Below, piece by piece: positions 10,948 through 25,900 of a stretch of DNA of 64,000 bases; position 1 is the stretch's first letter; each line of letters begins with the position of its first letter. Source of the stretch: Ampullaceana balthica (taxonomy: Eukaryota; Mollusca; Gastropoda; Lymnaeidae); the NCBI GenBank assembly GCA_944989445.1, contig CALYLW010000040.1, positions 1,067,818 to 1,131,817 of the forward strand, written 5' to 3'. A model generated the notes under the pieces. The model was not told where the DNA came from. It worked only from the letters and a program-made list of their open reading frames with translations, and did not search any database. The position numbers and the translations under genes were made by a program.

Positions 10948-13900
10948 ATGGCATCCTTAAGTTTAAATATTAGTTATACTAGTGCTGGATGTAACAGATG
11001 TCCATTCAGTGCAAACTGGGGAAGGAATGGATTAGTTTGTTTTGCATACAGCAATGCCATTGCAATTTATCAGCCTGAGGTATAATATATATATTATATT
11101 AAAAAGCTTAATTTTAAGTTGAACTGGCCGCTAATTGGCAATTGGCGGCGGTCAGTTGAGGCAGGCACAGTGGCCGTGTTATTAAATTTAAATATTACTA
11201 ACCGCCCCGCGGCGTAGCATATGCCGCAGACTTGTACATGGAGAGTGCAAAGAAAGTGGAGAAAGAACAGACACAAACTACAGCACGAAGAAATCAAAAC
11301 AACTCGAGTGAACGTCGATTGGGGGGGAACTGCCGACTCATTCATTGTTGGTTTCAAGACATTCGCACTGTGGTTATCTACCTGCCCACCACCCTTTACC
11401 ACATTAGCTTGCCAACCATAAACTGTGATTGGCTGACCCTAGCGAGGGTCAGCCATGTTAGCAATAAAAGGGTAAAAGAACGGGCACAAACAAACATTTT
11501 AAAAAAACAACAATGTTTTCGCTGGGGCTTGAACCCAGGACGTTCCCCGTATAAGGCGGACGTGATAACCAGTACACTACGAATCTCACATTATTCTTCT
11601 GTGAAGGAACAATAATGCAATTGAACGCAAGGACCATTGTTCGTCTCGAGGCATTGGTCGACCCCAGCGAGGATCATTCGTCATAATCGCTTTGGTGAAG
11701 AGGCGGGAGGAGGGCTAGAGAGTCGGTGTGCATGCGTGGTGTCCCGCATAAATCTATTTCTTTTGAAAAAATGCAATTTTTTTAGGGCGCCTATGGCGCC
11801 GACCTTTTTCAAAAGCCCAACTAACTTGTCCTTGTTTGATCAATACGAAATATTAAACTTTCTGAAATGCACACAAAGTATTTTATAATAGGGGTTGTAG
11901 GGCGCCTATGGCGCCCCCTTTGTTTTTTTATGTTATAATTAACCATCATCAAATCCTCTTTTTACATTGTTCCCTTTTTACAAAATTAAAATATCAGCGA
12001 AAACAATGACGTCATATAATATTTTTTTTACAGCGCATATTTAATTTGCACACCTTTTGATGCATTGGTGCAGTAAATTTTTTTCCCTGCTTTCTAAAAT
12101 TAGTAGCGTCAGGACTGACAGACACTACTTGCGTGACAATTGCAAATTATATTGTTTATAGATTACATTATTAAGTAATTAATATTACCCTGTCTTGCTT
12201 GCCTGTGACCCAAATTTTTAAAATTCTGTGCCGTTTCTTTCACAACTTTTTTACTTTTTAGAGATATGGGTATGAATGTAGAGTGTTATTTTTTTCCTTT
12301 CCTCTACGAATCCTAAGGCTAAGCATAATCATATATATATTTACCCTAAATTATGTATGACTGTGGCGTAACGCTAAGGGACATCACTCTGCTTTTTTTA
12401 AAAATTGAAAATATAGACTTAAAATCATAATCATTTTGGTTTTCAGATTAACATTAACCAAACAACGCACGAACCTTTGACGTCAGCATTTGTGTTGTAA
12501 ACAGTGCTGACTGACTCAAAGAGTTATTTTTTGGTGCAGTAATTTGGTGCGCTGCTTTCTAAAATTATTTTAAAAATCGTGTGGTGATTAGCACTGTAAA
12601 AAAATATATAAATACTTTGTGTACTTTGTGTACATTTCAGGAATATTTAGTATTTACCCAAAAAAAAGTGGGCGCCATAGGTGCCCTACAACCCCTATTA
12701 TAAAATACTTTTTTTTACATTTAAGGAAGTTTAATATTACGTATTTATCATACAAGGACAAGTTAGTTGGGCTTTTGAAAAAGGGGGGCGCCACGGCGCC
12801 GCAGCACAACCTAGTTAAGAATAAAAGCAACCTTTGAAGCTTTGAACTTGTCTTGAGCTATGATTGTAGCTGAGTTTCATTTTAATGGAGAAATCAAATT
12901 TAAAAAATAGGACTGAAACAGGTATTTTACAAGAAATTAAGCCCTTGGAACTTCAAATTATCCTACTTAGATTCAACTGGCCCCAACCAAACATAGTCAG
13001 TTTGATAAATTTTGTTGAAATGCAATAATTTTTAAAAGAGGTTTTAGGTGAAAATGGAGTCATGGCCATAATTGTTAAAGACATAAAAACATTTTGAAAA
13101 TCTTTGATTACCAATATCAAGGGTGGCAAAAAAATTGTTTTTATATCTATATTTTATTGGCAATTTTTGGTTTGTTTTTTTGTTGTCAGTTGTTGATGTT
13201 ATCAAAGTATTAAAAAAATATAAGTAGCTGATTATTATGTGTTAACATATAAAGATGATTCAAATGACATGCTATTTTATTTTACAGGGATTCTCTGTTA
13301 CAGGAGGCATTATTAGGACATACACGGGGCACACAGAAAGAGTTAATTGTGTAACTTGGATTAAAAATGGAACTCAAGGTGTGTGTGTGTGTATTTATAC
13401 ACATGTTTGAATAGTCCACACCCATACATAACTGAAATGGATGCAAAACTGTTTATTGAAGAAAATGTGTTAATTCCAAATTAGTTTTCCTGTCATGTAA
13501 AACTGACAATAATTTAGTTGTTTTTTTTTAAAAGTTTTTAAAATACATTTTTATCCATTTTCTTTCAGGCTTCCTCTTAGTCTTAGTTAAATTGATTCCT
13601 TCTATCTAATCTAATGTCAGTCTAAAAAATATTTTATTATAATTTAAGTTAAATAGTAGCTCATCACCAGCTAAACCTGCATTATTTGTTAATTTATTTC
13701 ACAGAAGAATCTGAGTTGATTTCTGGCTCCACAGATAGCACCATAAATATTTGGAATTATGATTCAGAAGGGGTGAATACAATTTTATAAAATGGTTATG
13801 TTAAGTTAAGTCAATTATGACATTGAAAATAAAAATTATATTATTAGTAATTTACAAATAAAAATTTGTCATCTTAGTTATAATTTTAGCACATCTAGCA

Positions 13901-16900
13901 GTTTTTACTCTCCATTATTAAATTAATTATATTTACTGTTGTAGCTAAACTTTATTGTCTACTTTATAATTGATGCTTGATATAATAGAAGCTAAATCAG
14001 CCTGTGTGCACCCTTAAAGGACATGAGGGGTCTGTGACCTGCGTATCAGCACTTTACATTACCCAAGATGGTGAGCTGGGCTCTTCTGCTGGAGAAACAC
14101 TTATTGTATCTGCCTCTGTAGACTCTACAGTGCGGATCTGGAGTAGATATAACACTGGTAATTACTTACTATCATGAGCACAAAAGTTTATATCAGCAGT
14201 TATGACGGCTGAGATAGTTTTAATTGGATTGTTGGCTCCAAAAAGGAAAAAAGGGCTCTAGCTTGAAAAAAAATTAGTTTATGTTTATATTGATTGTAAG
14301 TTAATTTACAAAGGAAGAAGAGAAGGTACACTCATGGCTTTCTAAAATTGCCTTTAAAATATATTTAATTAAGCATGGTAAGCAACTAACTTTACTAATC
14401 CTGCAACAATTTTTCCCCTCAGATGCCAAAGAAGAGCAAGTATTAAAGTTCGGTACAGGCTTTGCACTGTCACTTTCAACATTCATAATACCAGGAACAA
14501 ATGGTAACAAAATTATTATTTTTTTGTTGCCTTTCATGTTTTTGGTTAACCTAATTTTTTAAATTTTTTTTGTGTGAAAAATATTGATATATAATGTTAA
14601 GCCAAATTTGCTTAAGAAAATTATTAACATTGTTGTTGCTGCTATAGCTGTCTAATAAAGCATCCTACTTTGGTTATTAAATGGTTGTATTGTTGTATTC
14701 CTTAAAGGAAATAGTGGAATATGCCATGTTTAAAATTAAAATAAAGTCCCTGGACTTTGCTGTGTTATAGGGAGATGGTTGAATTATGAGTGGTATGTAA
14801 ATGTCCAGAATCAAATGTTTACTATCCAAAATGTCACCTACATTGAAGGAAATAAATTGACATATTATTAATGGAAAATATAAGATTTTAACAGACCACA
14901 ATATGTTTAAATATCAAAATAAAACTACAGCGGGGCCCGCTTAAGTCGACACCCTCGGGGTATGAAAAATGGCGCCGAGATAACCGATCACCGACTTAAA
15001 CGACATGCGCTTGAAATTTCTTTATAATTATATACATGTTGTGTGTTAATTAGTGATGGGACGATTAATGATTTAATCGGAATCGTATCGGAATATCGGG
15101 ACCCTAATATTTCTTCACTCTTTCCTATGGTTAAGACCATTCATTTTTAAGGACCGTTTAAATATAACGTAATGGGGGTGAGACTGCAATCAATTTAAAT
15201 AATTTAAATATAACCCAGGGTTCCCACTCAGTCGGGAATTCTCTTAAAATAATTTTCCTGGTCTTGAAAGTCGGGAAATAGTCTGGAAAAGTTATGACTA
15301 GTCGGGAATTTATATATATATATACAGTCAAAACCGGTTAAGTTGACAGCCTTGGTGTATGAAAAATGGCATCGAGATAACCGATGATCGAGTTAAAACG
15401 AAAACCAATATGGCGGCAAAATATTAACATGCGCTTGAAATTTCTTTATATACGTGTTGTGTGTTAATTAGTGATGGGACGATTAATCAGAATCGTATTG
15501 GAATATACGAAATATCAATATAATGTTTAATTATGTGATATATTATATTATGCGAAATGGAACGTCCTTGCGAGTATGATTTATGTAAATGAATTAGTGA
15601 CTCGGCTCTGACTGAGGCTCTAGTTCTAGTTCATTTGCTCATTCATCCTTGAACTTTATTATTTCATGCTATTTACTACTAATACTAATGATGTAATTAT
15701 AATTAAAGTCATAATCTTAGTGTAAGTTTGTTACTAATAAATACCAAGGCATTTATTTGTATAAGGACCAAGGAAAACAATCAATATTCAAATAAATATA
15801 TTTGTTAATAATTGACTACTATTACGCTAGGACTAGTGTTTACCGTAGTTACGACTATCGAACGACCGCTTACACTCATCTTTAAAAATGTTTAAGCTTA
15901 TTTATTTAAGTTTTAAGTCTTCGGAATTTAAATAATTTATTCAGCTGCAAAACTAAGTGTAAAGAAATATTTTTTTGCAAAACAATTGCACCTAGAATAT
16001 CATTTTTAGTGAGATCAGAGTATCAAAATACATTGTTGTAATGAATCTTTCAGAAATGTTTGACCTGAATCTAAAAATAGCCCAATGACCGAATGAGATA
16101 TGATTTTTTCCGGTCTTAGAGATGACAAAGTCTATATGACTCATGACAAAGCAAACTCTTCTCTATAAAAACGTACACAAATAAATTAGGAACTCCTTTT
16201 GAACTTTCAACTTTGACACATTTTAATTAATTCTAACCAATAGTTAATGGCTTTTGCACATGACCACTTCTTATGAATGAAACAATGAGAACAAAGCAGT
16301 AGTAATGAGTCAAAATGAGGTTGAAGGATAAATGGTTGCCAATGACAACAAGTCTGCACACTGTACATTTTGTTATTCCATACGATCCCCTCAGCTTACA
16401 ATGGACTTAGAGTGGGGGTGGGTAAACTGTCTGTTTTTTTGTCGTTATTTGTTTGATGAAGCTATCAGCATGCTATAAAAATGTACATACATGTTTGCTG
16501 ACAACAAAAGGTATATGTGCACCAACTGACAGCAGAAATTTACAAATTTAAAATAAAAACCAACGGTTATTATCGATACAAACTTTTATTATATTCTCCA
16601 ACATTGCAAACACAAAATTCGCGAGTCATTTCACTCTGACACAGCTCTGAAAAGTATCGGAACGCAAGTGGGCTGTGACGTGATCAGCACACCTTGCAAG
16701 GCTGAAACTTTTTGCGTGGCCTTGTTGGTTATAAAATAACTAAGAAGAACAAAAGCTGGTGATTGGCATAGTACCAGAAGCAACACAGGCCTAAACCGAA
16801 GCTGGCTGTGACGTCACCAGCACACCATGCAAGGCTGAAATTTGACGTGTGGCCTTGTTGGTTATAAAATAACTAAGAATTTCAAAAGCTGGTGATTGCC

Positions 16901-19900
16901 ATAGTACCAGAAGCAACACAGCGCTGAGAGCTAAAAGCAAGCGGGCTGTGACGTCACCAGCAGACCCTGGTCCCTTCCCTTGGTTATAAAAAAATCATAG
17001 CTAACATTTTCAATAGCTGGCGATTGGTCATGGGGATCGAGATAACCAACGTTAAGTGGCAAATTTGACCCTTTTTTGTGCTCGTGTTATGAGGTTTCGG
17101 TGACTTAAAAAAATCAAATTAAACGACGAGAAAATGCTAATACAAAGAGAGAATTTGGCGGTTCCAATAAAAAACGTCGACATAATGGGGTGGGCGAGTT
17201 AACCGAGCTCGAGTTAAGTGGGTTCGACTGTATATATTTTTTGCAGAAGTAAAAGTAAAATGACTTTGATTACATCTCTGTGGTCATGTTTCGATTCAAT
17301 TTAATAAAAAAAGTTACCAGTTTATAATTGTCTGCGCATGCGTTAAAGGTCAAATTTTTCGCCTCGCCTCATGGCGCGTGTTTGCAATGCCAGTCGAATC
17401 GGCAAATTAAAAAAAAACAAAACATATCAATATGGTAATTTTAAGTTTAATGCTTTTGACGTGCAGGATATCTGTCACTATGAGACAGCACTCGAATTTC
17501 TGCCGTCAATCAAATGATACGTGTAATTTGTAATATAAATAGTAACAAATGCGGCCTTGACCTTATCAGAATTCGACCTACAACGGTGATGACATGTATA
17601 TTATATATCTACTAGAATATTAAGAAAATGATTTGATTTCAGCGTCACGCGCGTTAGTCACAGTCACGTATCTTACTGGTAACAAAGCAACAACAAACTT
17701 TTAAAAGAATAATAATAATTTTTTATTTAATTATATAAAAACCACTGTTGATTCTCGATACAAACCTTTATTTTCTTTTCTAAAGATATTCGTTTATCTT
17801 AAAAAATAAAATGATTAATGCATCAGAAAATGAATTAAGTTTAATAATATAACATGCACAGCAAAATAATGACGGATTAAAGACCACTATTGCCATTTTC
17901 GAGTACCTCTGGTGAATACATACTCAATCTAATGGAATCAAATTGAAAGTAAAAACATCCGGTAATTTTTATTGAAATCTCGTAGAATCACACAATAGCC
18001 GGAAGTCTCGAAGAAAGCGAGATGTCAACACTGTTTTAAACTAAAAATGCCAAAGTGCATTGCTAGGCGAACAGACGGGGATAGAGTTAACCTACGTTAA
18101 GTTGCAAATTTGGCACTCTTTTGTGCTCGAAATATTAGGGCTTGGCGACTTTAAAAAATCGAATTAACCGCTGAAAAAATGCAAAGACAAAGAGAGAATT
18201 TGGCGGTTCCAAAAAAAACGTCAACTTAATAGAGCTGGCGAGTTAACCAGGGCTCGAGTTAAGTGGGCCCCACTGTATTACAAAATAAAACTATTACAAA
18301 ATGAAACTATTACAAAATAAAACTATTACAAGTCACAGTAATGATGCTTTCAAACCTTGTTGAATTGAAAATGAAGACTGAACCACTCTTAGTTTCTTTA
18401 ATGATTCCTTTTTGTGTAAATAGGGATTACATGCCATAATTCTTCTTTTTTTTAAATCAAAATTTTATAATACCTTGCGCCATTATTTCATTCACTCAGC
18501 TGAAATGAAATCTTTCATGTACAATGTGTTTTTTTTATCTAGTACCTATTCTGGTGTGTGGCTGTGATGATCACAACATTTACCTTTACATGAGAGGCTT
18601 GGACCGCCAGGTATTGCTCATAATTATTTATTAAATATATCATGTCATATCATTCAGCTGAAATTATTGGGCATTAAATGTAACTTTCATTTTCATTAAA
18701 TAATGATAGCAGGGTAATTTTGACTATTTCTCTTTATCTTCCCGAATTGCCATAATTACATGAATAAGAATTGTCCTAAAATATATATTGTTTCAAATAT
18801 TTTTGGATCCTGTACATTCGATCGATCTGAAATTTTGATACAATGCATTGTTAGGTGACACAAGTCTATGCAAAATTTCAGCTCAATAGAATCACGGGAA
18901 TTGGGTCATTTTTTACTTTTGTTTTTCCGCGGGTAGGACCACAACAAGACGGTGAAGTTAATATAAGGGATTTGAAAAGAAGATAAGTTAAACTGATATT
19001 ACATAATCCAAATAAAATAATTATTTTTATAACTTGTGACTGCTGATTTTAGTGCATGATAAATGCTTTGGATATCTTGTTTTTAAATCTTGAAATTTTT
19101 TTTTACTGTGTTCTGCTTATAGTATTGATAAATGGGTGGAAAATGAACATGTAAAATATAATTTTAAAACATTTCCATTTTTCAATCAATTAAAAAATAG
19201 TACATGTATCTTATTTTATTATTTAAATATGCTTCTTATTTTAGAATTCTCTTTTTTTAATGTGTTTGTTCCAGTTTACCAAAGTAACTACTCTATCAGG
19301 ACATGAGGACTGGGTTAGAGATTTGCATCTTACATCTGATGGTAATATGATAATTAGAAATAAATAATTCTTGGTGAAGTGTTAATTTTTATGGTTAATT
19401 AATTTTGAAATTTATTAGTTTACAATGCACCAGAGATTTAAAAATAAATTATGATTTATTTAAATGATCCTACATGTGGAAGAAAATCAGAAGCCCCGAG
19501 CCTAGTGCTCTTCATGGGTCTTCCTGGAAGACCCTCCCAGCTATCTGGCCCCCTCCCCCAGAAAAGGACGTTGACAGCTGGGAACCTCCTCCCCGGAGCG
19601 GTCGCTTCTGAAGCGGCCACCTGGGCATCTAAGACAGAAAGTCGAGGATGCCTCCACTAAGTTGACCTCACAAGGAGGGGTGGAATTGCCTTACTGCGAC
19701 CCGCTACCACTTCGGCGCCACCCCGGCAAAGCATACGAGTCTCAATGGTTAGGATCGCCGCAATGCGGGGGATCATCAATGACCTACCTAGGGTGCAACC
19801 CCCACTGGAAGGTTTCCTCAGAGCTGGCGTCCGCTGCGTTCTTCGCGGTACCTTTTGCTAATCCGTACTGGCGCTCCTGGCCCTAAACCGGCACCGGTCA

Positions 19901-22900
19901 ATGGCGTTGCTAGTAAAATTGAGGGGGACGAAACGGTCGCTTCGGATTTACCCGACCCTCAACGGGTACTTTGGTAAATTTATTTGGATTTATTTAAATA
20001 AAAGTAACTATAAAAGATCTTATAACAGAGTCTCTATTTTTATAAATTCTAGATTATGGAGACATTTTTCTTGCAAGCTGTGCACAAGATCATTTCATAA
20101 GAATCTGGAAGTTTGCCAGAAAGAACAATCTGTCAGATACAGATACTATCAAGCCCATCTGCCAACTGCAGACAAATGAGACAATCACAGCTAAAGAAAC
20201 AATATTTTCATTCTTAGGCTCAGGTAGTTTTGACTTACAATTGGTAGACTGTAAGACCCTGTCACCTGTGTTACCCATCAGCTTTTACAGATCTTAATTA
20301 TATAGAAAAAATTCTCACAAAGTTTGCCTAAGATGATGCTTTTTTTGTTGGTTTTTTTTTCAAATTAACTGTTGTATATGTTAAATTGTGTGTAATTTGA
20401 TGTCTAGAAATGTAATATGTTCAAATGTAATCTAATTAGCAGTTGTATGTTTATAGGTCATGAATCTGTAAGAAATGATAATTCATAATTTTGTTCCATA
20501 AAATTAACTAACAAAATAATGTACAAAATCTATCTAAAATTACTAGCTTGGTATTGTATTTTTCAGATGAAAAACTCTATTTCGCCCTGACTCTTGAATC
20601 AGTCTTATCTGGTCATGAGAACTGGGTCTATAGTGTTAAATGGCAACCACCTGTTATACAAGGTAAAAACGTCTGGCATGGTAGTATTCATTCTTGTTCA
20701 AATTTTTATCTGCCAAATTCTAAATTTAGCTGTATAACAAAAACAGCTTAAAATAAATTTAGCTCAATGTTATATTATTATTAAATGAAAATGTTGTAAT
20801 TTGTTACAATATAAATTTTATCATACAGATAATGGCGGTCTACATCAGCCAATGAAATTGCTGTCAGCTTCAATGGATAAAACGATGATAATTTGGTCTT
20901 TTGACAAAGACTCTCAGATGTGGTTAGAGCAGGTGAGCTTAATTTGAAGGGTTGCTCTAAACTCCTTGATTATTATTAGTAGTAATTTGGGGCTCAACTC
21001 AAAACATAAAATGGAGCTTTCTATTAAAGATTCCCAACTGATCATTTCTTTCTATTTCTTTAGCTTCGTGTTGGTGATGTTGGAGGAAACACACTAGGAT
21101 TCTTTGGTGGTTTATTTAGTCCTTGTGGGAAGTCCATTCTAGCTCATGGCTATCAAGGTGCTTTTAACCAGTGGTGCCTTGATGAAGTAAGTTGTTTTAA
21201 AATTGATTACAGCTATATACTTTAAAAATAGAAGCAACAATTTCATACAGTTATTGATAAGGAACTGACTAATCATGTTGAAATCCTGAAAGATTATTTA
21301 AGTCTTTGTTATAAAGCTGCAGAAATTGTTCCAGAAGTATTGCTAATTAATATATTTTGTCTTATAAACTGCCCAATGAAACTGCTGATTATAATATATC
21401 CTTGGAAATTAATTGGGTGCCAGGCTTTCACACTGTTGACATAGTGCCACCTTGTAAATGGATTATTTTAAATCATGTTTATTTCAATGTGTTTTATTTC
21501 TTATTTAATTTTATATCACAAAAATACAATTTTCCAGGTGACAAAAAAATGGGAACCACAAGTTACAGGAGGAGGTCACTTTGGTTCAGTGGTTGACATT
21601 GCTTGGTCAGTAGGAGGGGGTGACTTCCTCCTGAGTGCAAGTGTTGATCAAACTACTAGACTGCATGCACCATGGGTTAGAGACAAGCAAAAGGTCAGTG
21701 TTAGCAATGTGGTATTTACTTTCTAAGTAGGCAAATTATATGAGCCATTTTTCTAATTCAGTTTCTACTTCATGTTAAGATAACGTCTTTATATAATGCT
21801 ACACGAAAATAAGCTATTTACTAAGCTATTTAATAAGGTTTACATTCTGTCAAACAATTCTACTTTTCAAAGCTAATTAGCTAGATTATTTATAGTTACT
21901 TCTGTTAAAATAATCTTGTAACATCGTAATATTAAATTAATATAACAATTTTTTTAAACACCCCAAAAACCATTTCAGCCCACATGGTATGAAATTGCCC
22001 GACCTCAAGTTCATGGCTATGACCTCCAGTGTTTAGCCATCCTTGGAAAATACTCCTTTGCATCAGGGGCAGATGAAAAGCTTGTTCGTATTTTCAAAGC
22101 ACCTAGAAATTTCATCAGTAATTTTTGCCACATTTGTGCGCAGGATTTGACTGAAGAATTAAGGCGAGAGGTGAGATTTAAAAAAAAATTTTAGAATGTA
22201 TAACTATAGTAAATTTAAAAAATTATCAATTTATTTTTATAAAACACAAAATGAACGCAATAATGAACACAACAGAAAATTTAAAAAAAACTTGTTTGAT
22301 CTATGAATAAATTATTTTGTAACCGAGCAGGAATGTCTGTCATTACCAGAAGGGGCTAATGTGCCAGCTCTTGGCTTATCTAACAAAGCTGTTTACATCG
22401 ATGGGGACAAAGAAAATGAGAAAGAAGAAGAACAAACAACAAAGCAAGGGCAATATCCAGAGAATTATTTTAATGCTATTGAACTTACTTGTGAGTAATG
22501 TGTGCTAATTCTTAAAAAATTTTCTGGTATTTAAATATTAAGTTGGGATCATGTCAGACATAGAGTAAAAAATAATCTATTTTAAATGGACTTTCCAACA
22601 AAGTAACAAACGATGAATAGAAAATAATTTTAAATTTCTTACAATTAAAATGCATTGCGCAAAGAAAGACTGGGCAGAAGAAAGTAGAATTTGGGTAATC
22701 CTGCAGTTTCTACACGTATATTATTTCACAGCGAAATTTAATTTTCTCGGGAGAACTTACGTTTTTAATTTATTAAATGCATTATTATATGTTGTATTTC
22801 AGCTATTACAGCGCTAATTTGTAAGACTTTTTAATTTCTAAGGCATTTTATCAGCTCAAATAAAAATTTGAAGAGGAAGTCGGACATGGTGCGTTGCATC

Positions 22901-25900
22901 AGTCGATGAAAGGTTGCCGGAGCCGAAGTGAGCCCCATGGGCATACGGGTATATTCGAATAAGCCCATAGGGGTGACAAAGGCAGTCTTGTGCTGGTCCC
23001 CTGGATGCATGGCTATCTGGTGGTAGCCGCTGGTTAAATCAAGAGTTGAGAAGAACTGGGCTCCCACTAAAGTGTCGAAGGTTTCTTGGATGGGTGGTAA
23101 CGGGAAGGCGTCGCCCATAGTTTTTATATTTAGTTTCCGGTAGTCTACCGTGAGGCGCAAGCTGCCGTCCCGTTTACGCACGAGAACGATTGGGGCGGCA
23201 TATGGACTATAACTCTCTGTGATCACCTTCTTCTCAATCAGGCCTCGAATTTTTTGCTGAACCTCCTGAAGTTGATTTGGGGGTATTCTACGATAAGGCT
23301 GAGTGACTGGCTTATCACCCTGAGTTCGGATGCGGTGAAATACCGCATCGGTGTAGCCTAAATCACTTTCATCTTGTGAAAAAGCGGTGGCTCTACGACT
23401 GAGAAGTTCCTGAAGCTGCCGACGTTGCTGGTTGGTGAGATTCTGACCTTGTATGTCTACTGGTGGAACCTCACCTGATCCAGCGGCTAACTTATGACAC
23501 GAAACTATGATCTCGTCAGCAGTAACATTGAATTTCACAGTGTTATTGTTCTCTAATGTCTCCACCGGTTCAAATTGGGCGATTGGTGCTCGTTTAGCCA
23601 GGAACACACCTTCGCCGGTCATGTTAGCTACACGCACGAAGGGACCAGCAGATGAGCCTACTAGCGTCGGGATGACTATTAGTCCAGGAGGAAGCGTTTC
23701 CTCACCCGGGGATGCCAGCAGTGGGTGAGAAGTCGTAATTTTTCCGACCCGGACGTTGGCTACGGACAGGGCTGGAATGAAGCTCCTTTTCAGCCACCCG
23801 TGCTGTCTTTGGCTCAGTTAGTGTCCCACTACGGATCTCTCGAACCGTGGATTCGAGAAATTGTGGTACCTGGTTTGCGTGTGGCAACCTTTTCAATACA
23901 TTCATTCCCAGCAGCACAGGAACCTCTTGTTTTCTTACTTGTGTCACCAGGTCGTTTGGGGTCTTGACAACGAGGAACATCTTGTAGATGTTGCCCTAGT
24001 AGTTGCACATCGACAGTTATGATTCCCAGATATGGCACCTCAGCTCCGTTGACGGCCCGTAGAGTTATGAAGCCGGTTTCAAGGGCTGAGGTGGCCAAGA
24101 TGTTGGGATGCCCATGTTTCTGTGATGGTGCTTACTTCGCTTCCCGTGTCAATAAGTGCCGCCACCTGGTGACCCTTTAGGGTTTACATGCCAAGGTTGG
24201 ACACGTGCCAATGAGGCCCGTTGACGTCCCCGTTGCGTGTCTGTTGACCGCAACGGGGTTTAGAAGTTTCCCTGGTTCACAGGTTGTCTTCTTCGGGTCA
24301 TCTGTTGTCTTGGCTGCTGCTGCTGAGGATGTTGCTGGGGTGCATTATTTTGGTTAGCAACGTACCTCTTTTTGGCCTGGCACTCATCTTCTATGTGACC
24401 TCTTCGATTGCACCACATGCAGGTCAGGTGCCCCGTGGAGATGGTCCCTGTGGTTGATTGGACTGTCTGCGTGCGGTCTGCAGATGTCGTCGTGGATCCA
24501 GACTAGGCTGTCTGGGAGCTGGTGGACAGTGGACACCGTAAAAGTCCATGTCCCCTCGCTGCTGGCGAATGGACTGGTGGAGACTGTCTGCCACAGCTGC
24601 GACCTGCTGGTCTATGTGGGCCATTAGTTTTTGTGTCATCTGTGCCAAGTCGGGGAGAGGTACTGCCGAGAGCTGAGCAGCTGCGGCGACGTCAGAGAAG
24701 TCCTCTCTCATCCAGCTTTGAGCCTCCTTCCGGAGTTGCTCATAAGAGCTGCCAGCGTGCAATCTGGCATATGCTCGTATGTCACGACGTAGGGCGGCTG
24801 GCTGAAGGCCTTGGATGAAAGCATCTCGAAGCATGTCGTCCGCCAAGATGCCAGGTCGTGCAGAGTTCGCCAGTTGAAACAGACTTCTTAAAGCCGCTGA
24901 GTAATCGTCGACTGTCTCACCCAGGCCCTGTTGACGTCGGTAGAAGGCTGCTGTTAGAGTGCTTGCGTCTCTCTGCTCACCCCATGTCTGCACTATCAGG
25001 CGTAGCAGTTTCTCAGGGGCGTTGATCTCCTCCGGTGCCCGGTCCAACACTTCCTGGCGGGCACGCCCCTCTAAGGCACCTATGATCCAGGTAACCGCAG
25101 CGGCAGAGGGCATGGGCTGTAATTGTAGTAACAGTCGTGCCTCTTTCACGAAGGGTTCTGCCCCGCTGTCACCCGTGAACTTCGGTAGCTTTGGCAGACG
25201 ACTAAACTGTATCTGTTCCTGTTCCATAGCTGAGAATTTCAAACAATTCACTACTTATCACAAACTATCCTCACTTTAGAACCCTGCTCGCAGCGCCAAA
25301 ACTGTAGCCGTGTGTAGGCTTCTAATATACAGTATTTTATAGTCAAAACTAAGATGGAGAATTATAGCTATACAAAGTTTATTTGTTTTTATAATTCTAC
25401 AACCAAACACTTTTTCCGTTCGAACCGGAACAACACCAAACGCACCAATCCGTCACTCAGTCCCTACTTCCCAGTGCATCTCGGTGCTGTGCACATGGTG
25501 TGGCGCTATGTGAGTACTATGTGGATATGTGAGTATGCACAGCATGTACATTATCACAGACCAGGGGCAGTGTGTTACTGGCCCACCGGCGTGTCCCTGC
25601 AGTAAAACATACTCTAGCAGACGGCTACATATATAATAAATACCATATATACTCGTTCACAAGCCGACCTTTTTTGGACAAAATCTAGGGGGAAATGTGG
25701 GGGGGTCGGCTTATGAGCGGGTCATAGGTGATTTCTGCATGGATATTGAATATCTGTGTTGTTATTGTAGATTATCAATGTCCTTTTCTACATTCTACAA
25801 GATTCGACTGCTCTATCAGAAGCTATAATATATTATTAAAAATCAGCACTTACCTTATTTAATCATTTTATTTATTTTTATGAACGTTTTAATAAATTGT

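Noticed and set aside
11232..11615. 127-residue plus-strand frame in ELP2 intron 1
   Set aside because: It runs antisense through the tRNA-like sequence and has no domain; ELP2 joins exon 1 to exon 2 in frame without it.
22831..25251. A functional retrotransposon or domesticated gag/RT gene
   Set aside because: Frame changes between domains, the missing YxDD and everything downstream of it, and the missing second LTR show a dead fragment.
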